Part shown: one piece after another, positions 1-14,336 of the stretch
How the letters are laid out: every line of letters starts with the position of its first letter
How positions within the stretch are numbered: the stretch's first letter is position 1
From: Carex sylvatica
Lineage: Eukaryota; Streptophyta; Magnoliopsida; Poales; Cyperaceae
Reading direction: 5' to 3'
NCBI GenBank assembly: GCA_964058845.1
Contig: CAXKVR010000457.1
Span: 1 to 22,070, forward strand
Length of the DNA stretch: 22,070 nt
Notes under the pieces: model-generated
Database searches by the model: none
What the model saw: only the letters and a program-made list of their open reading frames with translations
Told to the model about the DNA's origin: nothing
Made by a program: the position numbers and the translations under genes

Positions 1-282
1 AGAAAAAACCTCAAATCTCATTATACGAATTTAGCCGTCCAGCCTACATTTTGCCTTTGCGGCTATCTTAAAAGATGTTATCCTTACAAGATGTATACAT
101 TCTCTCTGAAGGATGGAATAAAGGCACCCCCCCTTTGCACAAAAGGAACCCAAAAGCAGGAGGTATTGGCAATGGAATTATTCCACCAATCTCTATCTCT
201 ATTAATTTCTTTCATACTATCATAGAACAAACAATAGAGTTATAAATCAAAGAGAACCAGCCTTTTTAGTACTACACAAAAT
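1..282 (+). promoter_or_regulatory. Upstream region of the ERD7-like gene
   Basis: Non-coding DNA before the first ATG at 283. A TATAAAT sequence lies at 241-247, and a CCAAT with a CT-rich run follows at about 185-205. The TATA sits only about 40 nt before the ATG, so if it is used the 5' leader would be very short. A start site further upstream is equally possible. Confidence 0.35.
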
Positions 283-2758
283 ATGGGTTGTTGTGGTGGA
301 AGGAACTCCTCACGGCCTAAAGGCATGAGGGAAGAAACCCTAGTTCGAGTCCCGGGTGCCTCGGTGCACCTAATGGATAAATCAGATGTTGTTGGCCTTG
401 CTAAAGGTGATCTAACAATAGTACAAGTCACAAATGGAGAAACCAATCTTGCCATGATTGTACGGGTCGGGCACGATCTTGGTTGGCCATTAACAAAAGA
501 TGAACCCGTTATAAAATTAGATCGATTCCATTACTTGTTCACTATTCCTGATAAAGACGGTGGTTTCTTGAACTACGGTGTGTCATTTGCTAATGCGGAT
601 GCACGACTCGCATCGCTCGATATGTTTCTAAAGGAACACACGTGCTTTTCTACTCCCAGTGTTAATGCTTCGTCTTCGTCATCAAAGGAGAAAGAGAAGA
701 GTTCATATGAGGTTTATTGGAAGGATTATGCACCTCAGGTTGAGAGTTATAATGGGGTTTTGGCTAAAGCGATTGCTGCTGGGACGGGGGCAATTGTGAG
801 GGGCCTTTTCATGTTGAACAATACCTACACTGGCCAGGTTGGTAATTTTTGTTTTACAGTTCTATTTGCAGCATTTATTTATTTATTTATTCAATATTAC
901 TCGGGAGATACCAGTTAATGGGGATTAATACAGAGCTCTCCTGACCTGTTTTGATCGGGAGAAACTCAAACAAAGGCTAGTTTTAGTTCGTGTAGGGTGC
1001 ACGCTAACAAAGCTAACTGTACTAGATTTTATTGAAGTAAGCTGTCAATGTCTTGACATCCAAATTTTGAGAAATGTCTAGGAATCTAATACACTCTTAA
1101 AAAGTAAAAATACATATAAAGACATATTATTTAACTAAAATTTGAGCAATTAAAGTCCCATCATGAAATCCATAGCGTTATGTTTCTAGGAAATCATAGT
1201 TGGCATAATCATACAATGACTTGAACTTATTATTGTAGGTGCAAAAAGGAGCAAACATGATCCAGGCTCAAGGTCCTGGCAGCAACACCATTAATGGCAG
1301 TTTTAATGGAAGGGACAAGGCAGACAAAAACAGTGAGATCAATAAAAGCATCAAAAGGTATTTGACTACAGCTTACATGTAGAAGTTGAAACAAGCACAG
1401 AAATATGAAAATTATTACTTTGTGCTGGTCTTTGTATGTATATTTTGGTCCTGTAGGTAGAATGATAACGGCACAGGCCATTTAATAGCAAAACTACTGT
1501 CATTTTCATTTAGTTTCTTGAATATGGCTGCTTGTTCTTTGTTCTTTGTTTTTGTTTTTGTTTTTGTTTTGTTTGTTTGCATGCAACCTCTGCTATTATC
1601 TCAACATGTTATGGACCGACTTTTTTTTGTATTAACGTATGCAGGGTTAGAAAGTTAACAGAGATGACAGAGAAGATGAGTGCGTCTTTGCTCGATGTAG
1701 TAGTCTCTGTAACCGGGTCTATATCTGCACCTTTATTTCAATCAAAAGCCGGCAAATCATTTATTTCTACAGTCCCTGGAGAGGTTCTCCTTGCCTCTCT
1801 CGATGCCATCAGTAGGAACTACAATTTATTGTCTTGTTTCAATATGACATAAAGGTTACCTAGCTAGCTATGGGTACAAATATTTTTAGTAATTCCTTAA
1901 ATTGATGTTGTTATTTATTTGAACATCTGTAATACAGATAAAGTCATGGATGCCGTAGAAGTTGCTGAAAGAAGATCGATTGCTGCCACTTCTAATGTAG
2001 TTGCTGGTGCTGTATCTAAACGGTAAGGCCTTGTGACAATGACCAGAAACTTGCCAAATATTGCTATAATGCATCATACAAGCATCGTAATTAAATCAAA
2101 GAAAAAAAATTTAATTTAATATATAGATTATGAAATAGTACATTGTTGAGAGTGAGGCTATGGTATTATGCATAACACGAATTGGTCCATACTATGGATT
2201 GATATCTCTATTTTCAGTATCCAAACAGTTGATCTGAACCGTTCCGACATGATCTCCATATGAAAATGTACTTGTAGATTAAATTTTATATTTTCTTAAA
2301 CTTTTTACTATTCTTTTAGATAGATATAAAATTGTTTGATCTAAAAATTCTAGGTCATTCAGAAATAGTGAATTTTTACCTATCTAAATAATAGTAAAAA
2401 GAATCTAAAAAATGTAAAATTTTGTTTGCAAGTACATTTTCATATAGAGATCATATTGAACGGTTCTGATCGACTATTTGAACTTTGAAAACGAAGATAA
2501 TGATCCATAGTACGGACCAATCCGCAATATGCATAGTACCATAGCCTCACTCCATTGTTGAACAGTTTTATGAGGTCAATTGTCATGCCAAACAGGTTTG
2601 GAGAGAGTGCTGGAGAGGCAACCGAAGACGTGTTTGCAACGACTGGTCATGCAGTGGGAACAGCATGGAACCTGTTCAAGATAAGAAAAGCCGTTACACC
2701 ATCTTCTTCTACGCCTGCGGCCTTGCTAAAGAATGCTGTCAGGAATAAAACCAGCTGA
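283..2758 (+). CDS. Senescence/dehydration-associated protein, ERD7 family (372 aa, five exons)
   Basis: The exon model is 283-837, 1239-1357, 1645-1811, 1938-2022 and 2566-2758. All introns are GT-AG, the reading phase closes at every joint, and a TGA ends the frame. The first ~155 residues are the variable N-terminal part, including a serine-rich linker near residues 127-139. From about residue 155 (SYNGVLAKAIAAGTGAIVRG) to about 345 the protein matches the plant senescence domain, including the diagnostic LDAINKVMDAVEVAERR stretch that forms only when exons 3 and 4 are joined. Family members respond to drought, cold and senescence, and ERD7 proteins are reported to bind membrane lipids. 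The N-terminus MGCC has Gly2 followed by Cys3 and Cys4, a dual-acylation signature that suggests membrane attachment; this is inference. The ATG was chosen because it opens this motif. Intron 4 is largely a MITE (see separate entry). Confidence 0.9.
1537..1579 (+). repeat. TTTTG-type microsatellite in ERD7-like intron 2
   Basis: An imperfect run of TTTTTG/TTTG units lies in the intron between exons 2 and 3 (1358-1644). It contributes to the U-rich tract upstream of the acceptor at 1643-1644. There is no coding content. Confidence 0.7.
2150..2552. mobile_element. Foldback MITE copy 1 (Mutator-like, 403 bp)
   Basis: The element begins GAGTGAGGCTATGGTA and ends with its inverse, TACCATAGCCTCACTC. 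It is flanked by a perfect 9-bp direct repeat, CATTGTTGA, at 2141-2149 and 2553-2561. The two halves pair along most of the element: for example, GTACTTG near 2270 pairs with CAAGTAC near 2430, and CTATCTAAA lies close to the centre. A 9-bp duplication with extended terminal inverted repeats is typical of Mutator-superfamily MITEs. It has no coding capacity. It sits in intron 4 of the ERD7-like gene; without it and one duplication copy the intron would be about 131 nt. It is the same family and the same plus-strand orientation as the copy at 4521-4911. Confidence 0.9.
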
Positions 2759-4130
2759 TTCTGTTGTTCGACTTTCTGAAATATATACAGAAAATACAAG
2801 GCATAGTTATTGTTAAGATTGTCATTTATAAAGTTCAATAATGCTCTTCAGGATGATTGTAATGTAATGTGTTCAAATTGACAACCTTTAAATTAAGTTG
2901 GTGTGTTGAACTCTTCAGGCTTTTCAAATCCAAAGCTGGAGCATGATCTAACTAGCATTTGTCCATACCAGGCAAAGTTCGTAATGCTTCAACAAAGAAC
3001 AATCTTTATCTGTAATTATTTTGAAAATGATACTTATTACATCAAATTGTGAAGAAAAAATATGCGGGTTAGTTAAAAAGAAGACAAGCCTTGAGATGTG
3101 CAGATAAGTATAAAAGTATAAAACCACTTTCATACGAGAGGGGTTTTGTGTTGAGTCAAGAAACAATAATCGTACCAGTCGTACAGTGTCAAAAAAAGGA
3201 AAATCAATTGCATAATTACAACAGGTAAGTCACAAGGATGAATAAATCAAGTTATACATATGCTGTCATCGGAAATAGATAAAATCAAACTTTTGGGCAA
3301 AACCTTATCCGTTTTCCCTTCCATGAATTGGGAAAGGGGTAGCTATTCTCTTATCATGCTATTCTTATTTGCTATTCTCAACAGTAGCTATTCTCACTAT
3401 TTTAGAGTGCATCCAAACGCACCCCTAATATATTACCCATAGGAGGCGAGCACGGCAATCTATCAAATTGGGCATGGTACCACTTGCAAGAGAATAACGA
3501 CGTAAATGGTGCCATCGACGAGAACATTTGCACAAGCCCTCTATTCTTGCTGGGCCGACTGTGAGCAATTAGCGGTCCAAGAGAATAGCCAAGATTTTTT
3601 ACTTTTGCCACAACATATAAGTATGAATTGTTGATGTCTTGTGGTAATAAATTAGATGTACAGGATGAACTTGATGCATTTATTTAAAACCTATGATCAT
3701 AAATATATGATAACTGTTAACAGCATATGGTTATGCTAACAAAATGTCTTCATGTCAAAATTGTTTGATATATAAGAAATTATCTTGTTAACTTTTTCAG
3801 ATATATTTCTCTCTTAAATCATTAGTGGAAATATTTTACAATATATATTTTTTGTTTTATTTTAGGGTTTGAATTGTCTGTAGGCTATTTTACAATTTAA
3901 GAAAGAATAAGCTAATATAGTAACAAACTCTACCAGGGAAAATAACTTTAGTTTCTGTTCTCCTAAGTCCTAACACAACGCCAGAAGCTGGCACCAATTA
4001 TGTAAAGAGGAAACTCAATTATCCTAATACCGTTTAACAACCTCACTGCCTGGAGGCATCTTATAAATAAAAAATGTAAAGAGGGTGGAATGCATTTGAG
4101 AGAAGCTAATTCTAGGTACTTAACCCTAAA
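2759..4130. other. Convergent intergenic region between ERD7-like and hexokinase
   Basis: This stretch holds the 3' UTRs of two tail-to-tail genes. No coding exon is visible on either strand; the short open frames have no recognisable content and lack splice support. Apart from the repeat-like patch at about 3335-3600, the DNA is plain AT-rich sequence. The exact polyadenylation sites cannot be fixed from sequence alone. Confidence 0.6.
3335..3600. repeat. Decayed repeat patch with recurring GCTATTCT motif
   Basis: GCTATTCT occurs at 3342, 3358, 3371 and 3387, and its inverse AGAATAGC at 3582-3589. GGCTATTCTCTT-like sequences therefore face each other across about 250 bp, as in the terminal inverted repeats of an old MITE. 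A phrase of the type CATCCAAACGCACCCC, common in plant repeats, lies at about 3410-3425. No clean target-site duplication was found, so element status is tentative. Confidence 0.35.
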
Positions 4131-9026
<4,896 letters not shown>

Positions 9027-9592
9027 GGCGTGGATAAGGAATTATTTCTATATTACCCTGGAAACTTGTTAGATTAAATAGATTTGTGAGGGGTTGAAAT
9101 TGAATGGAGTCCTGTGCCAGAGAGTCAGAGACCCACACTCACAGTGAGAGAAGCCGAGCAAACAAGGAACATGACTAGATGTAGATGTAGATGTGGCACG
9201 AATCAGGAATGGTTGACTCCTCTCCAGTTCTCAAGGACTGGAGATCATAATTATTCTAATTTGTAAAGTGGAAGTGAACGGTTGAGGTGAGTTGACTTGT
9301 GCGGTGTGACGGGACATTCTCATTCTGATGTCTGGATTTCGCAATTAATGGAGAGATTCGGTATTAGTAATGTGTATTTTAATGAGGTTTTCAGAATATG
9401 GTCTATGGGTCGCCCCATTATTCCATTAATCACTGATCGTGTATCATCATGTCATCTGCAATTAATTTCATGTAATTTATTAAAATTATATGATAAGTGC
9501 GTCGTAGATGTCAAATAATATGAGAGAATATAAATACCTTTGTTTCACGATTTCAAGCTGGAATTTTGTTTTGGTTAGGTTTTACATTTTTC
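9027..9592. promoter_or_regulatory. Upstream region of hexokinase
   Basis: About 570 bp between the hexokinase ATG (read leftward from 9026) and the edge of the large palindrome. A short GATGTA microsatellite lies at about 9177-9194. No convincing TATA box can be assigned; weak AT-rich candidates lie near 9075-9085. No gene is visible. The palindrome therefore begins close enough to be part of the hexokinase upstream chromatin. Confidence 0.4.
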
Positions 9593-11597
9593 AAATAGCG
9601 CCGCAAAAAATCTACATGCAATTCTTCTTCTTTTCTTAGCATTAATTGTTCTCATCAATTTTAATGCGAACGAGTGAAGCACTACGCGCATCGCCACAAG
9701 CGAAATTATCCACGAGTAATTAATTATAAAGAAAATATTTATATCCACTAACCTATTTGTCTACGTATTGATTACAACCTTATTCAATATCAGTTTTAAC
9801 TGTCATTAACTTCTCATGGTCCCACCTGCTAACAATCTCGTCTCCTCTCCTATTTAAACATGTCTCCGTATCTTTTTTTTTTTTTTTTTAATTTCATTTT
9901 CGAATCTTTCATGTCCAATCAGATCTGCTCCGTGATTTTTGCAATTTTCGCGATTTTCTTCCTCTTTCGTCTCGAGGAAACATTCAAGAGTGGTCTGAGA
10001 GAAGCGAGTAGCATATTTCCTTCCTCTTTCTCGACGAAACCTTCAGGAGTGGATTTCGATCGGATAGAAGTTGTCAGGATTGAACAACATGTCGAAATTT
10101 AAATCTAGTCAGTTATTTCTTTATTTCTATTAAATTTGTTGTTTGATTTGATGCAGTAACAGATCTAGTATTGTTTTGAACTTTTATTTAAATTTGTTAT
10201 TTGATTTGATACAGTAAGGGATCTCGTAATTATTTCTTTATTTATGTTGAATTTTGATATGGAGGAGATATGAGGAGATCATCTGAGAGAGGCGACATGG
10301 ATGAGAGATGATAGAGAGGCGATATGGAGTATTGATCTATTAATTTTACAGTATCCATCTTATGGAAATCTTGAGGAAAGAGATGATAGAGAGGCAATAT
10401 GGAGTATTGATATGTTAATTTTACAGTATTTCTCCGTTAATTTTACAGTATTCATCTTGTAGAAATATGGAGGAAAGAGATGATAGAGAAGCGATATGGA
10501 GTATTGATATGTTAATTTTACAGTATTTCCCCTATTAATTTTACAGTATTCATCTTGTGATTTTACAGTATTTATCTTGTGAAAATATGAAGGAAAGAGA
10601 TGATAAAGATGCGATATAGAGTATTGATCTTGTTATTTTACTGTATTCACTATGTTAATTTTACAGTATTTATCTTGTAATTTTATAGTATTTATCTTGT
10701 GGAAATTTGAAGAAAAGAGATGATAGAGAGGCGATATGGATTATTAATCTTGTCGTTTTACAGTATTCACCCGTTAAATTTACAGTATTCATCTTGTAAT
10801 TTACAGGATATAGCACATTAAATTTGTACTGGTAGTTTCAAAGTTTCCGGATGTTTGAAAATTTTAATTATATTTTTTGTAAGATGTGTTATATAAGTTA
10901 CAGCATCGAGTTAATAATTTTACAGAATTGACACAAGTCAAATGAAAGTTTTTCTCGATGTTTAAAAATGATAATTACGTTTTTATATTATTTATTACAT
11001 AAGTTACATCATGGAGTTAGTAATTTTACAGGATTGACACAAATCTAATGACAGTGTTTCTGGATGGTTGAAAATAATAATTACGTTTTTATAATATTTG
11101 TTACATAAGTTACAGCATTGATTTAGCAATTTTACAGGATTGGCGCAAGTTAATTTTACAGCATTGATTTTGCAGTATTAAAATTTACAGTCATGAAATT
11201 TTAAAAAAAAATTAAAAATTTATAATTTTGAGGAAAAAATATATTTTCGAGATTTATTTAAAAAAAATGTCAGTTGTAGATGTTTTTTGGGTTTGGAATG
11301 TATTAGAAATTTTTGTAAAATTATCATTAACCGTTAATAAGAAAAGTACAGTTAGTTGTCAAGTAGTTCCGCACGAAGTATAGTTAGTTTGCTAAGTTGG
11401 TCAAGTTGCAAACCGTTAATGAAAGTTTCTTGATATTTGAAATTTTTAATTACATTTTTTATAAGATTGTTTTAATAAGTTACAGCATTGAAGAATTAAA
11501 TTTACAGGATTCGCACAGGTCAAATGACAGTTTTTTTGTGAACAAATGTTGGACAAATATCTGTGGACAATTAGACGTTTCCTTAATTATAGGCGTG
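9593..11597 (+). repeat. Left arm of the palindrome
   Basis: Outer end AAATAGCGCCG at 9593. A TATTTAAA box lies at 9851-9858, followed by a T-rich leader and an ATG at 10089 just before ATTTAAATCTAG. Two GATTTGAT(G/A)CAGTAA units follow at 10145 and 10203 (period 58), then an expanded five-copy block (10304-10790), then a section with many TTTTACAG motifs. The inner edge is at about 11562-11597. The open frame at 9860-10102 is low-complexity and not considered a gene. Confidence 0.8.
10304..10790 (+). repeat. Five-copy subrepeat block in the left arm
   Basis: Units starting AGAGATGATAGAGAGGCGAT, each followed by ATGGAGTATTGAT and TTTTACAGTATT-type sequence, begin at 10304, 10379, 10476, 10596 and 10716. 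The periods are 75, 97, 120 and 120 bp. The length steps fit addition of a ~22-bp TTTTACAGTATTCATCTTGT module inside the unit. The matching place in the right arm (about 12910-12970) has one copy only. Confidence 0.85.
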
Positions 11598-11789
11598 TGA
11601 TCAAAAGTAGAAACTATCATGCTAGAAATAAGCATATATAGTTACAAAATTTATAAAGAATCCACGGAACACTATAAACAAAAAATAAGTTATATTTGCA
11701 CATTATTGTTGGACATATAATTTATCAATCATTTTCAATGTATCGAAATTTATTGAAAAATACAATTTCGAGTGATTTTACATTTATAT
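11598..11789. other. Central spacer of the palindrome
   Basis: About 190 bp of AT-rich DNA separating the two arms and not inverted with respect to itself. It has no open frame or recognisable motif. It would form the loop if the palindrome were transcribed or extruded as a hairpin. Confidence 0.6.
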
Positions 11790-13746
11790 GTGTATTATAA
11801 TTTGGAAGCGTCTAATTGTCCACATGCATTTGTTCACCATTTGTCCACAGAAAAACGGTCATTTAACCTGCACCAATCCTGTAAATTTAATAATTCAATG
11901 CTGTAACTTGTAAAAGCAATCTCATAAAAAGCATAATAAAAAATTTCAAATATCCATAAACTTTCATTAACGGTTTACAACTTGGCCAACTTGACAAACT
12001 AACTGTACTTCGTGCGGGACTACTTAACAACTAACTATACTTTTCTTACTAACGGTTAATGACAGTTATTTACAGTTAATGACAGTTATTTGCGGTTAAT
12101 GACAATTTTACAAAAACTTCTAATACATTTCAAACCCGGAAAAAATCTACAACTGGCATTTTTTTTCAAAATAAATCTCGAAAATATTTTTTTTTTCACC
12201 AAATTATAAATTTTTAATTTTTTTTAAAATTTCATAACTGTAAATTTCAATACTGCAAAATCAATGCTGTAAAATTAACTTGCGCCAATCCTGCAAAATT
12301 GTTAAATCAATGCTGCAACTTATGTAACAAATATTATAAAAACGTAATTATCATTTTCAACCATCTAGAAACACTGTCATTAGACTTGCGTCAATTCTGT
12401 AAAATTACTAACTCCATGATGTAACTTATGTAATAAATAATATAAAAACATAATTATCATTTTTAAACATCCAGAAACACTGTCATTAGACTTGCGTCAA
12501 TCCTGTAAAATTACTAACTCTATGCTGTAACTTATATAACATATCTTACAAAAAATATAATTAAAATTTTCAAACATCCGGAAACTTTGAAATTACCAGT
12601 ACAAATTTAATGTGCCATATCCTGTAAAATGTTACATATATCTTGTAATTCAGATATATATGTACTGTAAAAAACGGTGAATGCACAATCAAATGAAATA
12701 ACAACATACGAATAATATTCAGATAAAATCTCTGTTAAAATGCTAAATCTGTTACTGCATACAATGAAGACAACAGATGCAAACTATAAAACATTAATGC
12801 ATCAAATATTCACAACCACATTGTTAAACATTAGTAACTGTTCACAAGATGAATACCGTAAAATTATAAGATGAATATTGTAAATTTAACGGGTGAATAC
12901 TGTAAAACGACAAGATTAATACTCCATATCACATCTCTATCATCTCTTTTTTCCAAATTTTCACAAGATGATTATGAGATCCCTTACTGCATCAAATCAA
13001 ATAAATAAAGAAATAATTACGAGATCCCTTACTACATCAAATCAAATAACAAATTCAAATAAAACTTCAAAATAATACTAGATCCGTTACTGCATCAAAT
13101 CAAACAACAAATTCAACATAAAGAACTCACTAGATTTAAATGGAGCGCCACCGCCAATTTGGAGATCGTCGCCATGGGATTAAGTCGTTGTACAGTGAGA
13201 AGTGAGGACACGAAGAACCGATCAGTGAAGAGAGGCTGTGGAAATCTGTATAAGTATCACATCTTTTGAATTAGGGATCGACGAAGTTTACAGATCGAAG
13301 TTAAAATTGAATTCAAAATTCACGATCAGCCAGACGGGGGAGAGAGAATGAGGAGAGAAATCGCGAAGGGAAATCGCCTCAGGAAGAAAAAAAATCAGAT
13401 CGGGAAGGAAGGTTTTTTGCCATGCTTAAAGCTTCTGCAGTAACGACAATAATTTGAATGAAATGACGAAGGGAAACATGAAGGAAATGGTGTCATCAAG
13501 TAAAAAATTTGATCGGAAAAGAAGGTTTCAAAAATGAGATTAAAATAAGGAAAGAGACGATCGGACAAAGAAAAGTTTATATACGCAAATTTGAGTTGTT
13601 GTTAGAAAGTGGAGATCAGATTCTGTTAAAAACAGTTAAAATGGGAGTGGATAATGTTTGTGGACAGATGGTGGACAAAACAGTGTGGATGAAATTTTTT
13701 TCTCTTATAATTTAGCAGCAGAAAATTGACGAATTCGACGCTATTT
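11790..13746 (-). repeat. Right arm of the palindrome
   Basis: Inverted copy of the left arm. From the outer end inward (minus strand) it carries AAATAGCGTCG, a TATATAAA box at 13576-13583, a pyrimidine-rich leader, an ATG at 13175, and three GATTTGATGCAGTAA-type units (12976, 13021, 13079; left arm has two). One unit of the 75-120-bp subrepeat and a CTGTAAAA-rich section follow. A local expansion of TTAATGACAGTTATTT lies at about 12053-12105. Confidence 0.8.
13131..13583 (-). promoter_or_regulatory. Promoter-leader-first-exon-like module in the right arm
   Basis: Reading inward on the minus strand there is TATATAAA (13583-13576) and a ~400-nt CT-rich leader. An ATG at 13175 then opens 15 codons (MATISKLAVALHLNL) and ends exactly at a good 5' splice site, CTA/GTGAGT (13131/13130). 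The left arm has the equivalent TATA, leader and ATG, but its ATG context and donor are changed. This looks like the start of a former element gene or a captured plant gene; no downstream exon was recognised. Confidence 0.4.
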
Positions 13747-13756
13747 TACATGATCA

Positions 13757-13885
13757 AGTCTATATATATGAGTAATTTTTAAAAAAATTGTATATAAAGG
13801 AGTAATTCCAAAAAAAACAAAATGTATATATAAGTAATTTTCAAAAAAAAAATGTCAAATGTATATATGAGCTGTGAAAAGATAA
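13757..13885. repeat. Short AT-rich tandem repeats beside the palindrome
   Basis: Four imperfect units of the form GTATATATGAGTAATTTT followed by an A-run, at about 13763, 13789, 13822 and 13860. They lie directly outside the right end of the palindrome and have no counterpart on its left side. Confidence 0.6.
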
Positions 13886-14336
13886 CACATAAAAATGACC
13901 AAAGATATTAATTCGGCAATATTTCTGATCAATCGCATGCACATTTCTCATATCATTTCAGTTTGAATTTTAAGCTATAATGTTTAGGGTTATGATATTT
14001 ATTACATTTTTTTATATATGAAATTACATCTATTCTAACTTAAAATAAGTAAATATCATCTTGCAAATTGAAGTTTTTTGTGTGTGTGTGTATGTTAATA
14101 AACCACATATAAATGACATAGAAAGAATCTTGAACTAAAATCACGCTCGCACTAAGTGCAAAAAACAAGATCAAAGGGGTCATTCATGTGGTCCATTAAT
14201 CCGTAATGCACATGCATTAAACTCCACTAAAAATTACATGTTAAATTATAGAGATATTCATAACAGAATAATAATCCAAAACGAATAATAACTTTAAGGA
14301 AGCTGATATGAGTACCTGCACTTGCGTACCTGCACA
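13886..14336. other. AT-rich intergenic DNA
   Basis: No gene, RNA or clear element seen. A short GT dinucleotide run lies at about 14080-14092. GTACCTGCA motifs at about 14312-14336 announce the tandem repeats that follow. Confidence 0.6.

Larger units (their letters stand above)
9593..13746. mobile_element. Large foldback palindrome (~4.15 kb), probable non-autonomous DNA transposon(s)
   Basis: Two ~2-kb arms in inverted orientation surround a ~190-bp spacer. Both outer ends read inward as AAATAGCG(C/T)CG. Homology then continues through AATTATAA/ATCCAC/TTTTAACTG blocks, a TATA-like box, ATTTAAATCTAG, the GATTTGATGCAGTAA repeats, the TTTTACAG-rich section and the TGTGGACAATTAGACG inner edge. 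No transposase or other long reading frame is present. Long arms built of subrepeats are the hallmark of foldback elements. The flanks share TTTTACAT at 9580-9587 and 13744-13751, but the exact target-site duplication is not certain, so the superfamily (Mutator or hAT) stays open. Confidence 0.8.

Noticed and set aside
1532..1852. 106-codon open frame as a separate gene
   Set aside because: Its second half is exon 3 of the ERD7-like gene, and the first half is the TTTTG-rich intron.
9860..10102. 80-codon open frame in the left arm
   Set aside because: Phe-rich, starting in a poly-T run, and not kept open in the homologous right arm. It fits a leader sequence better than a protein.
9593..13746. 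LTR retrotransposon
   Set aside because: The repeats are inverted, not direct, and there is no primer-binding site, polypurine tract or gag-pol frame.
9593..13746. A firm target-site duplication for the palindrome
   Set aside because: TTTTACAT occurs at 9580-9587 and 13744-13751, but the left copy is not adjacent to the matching element end, and other 8-9-bp choices match only 5-6 positions.
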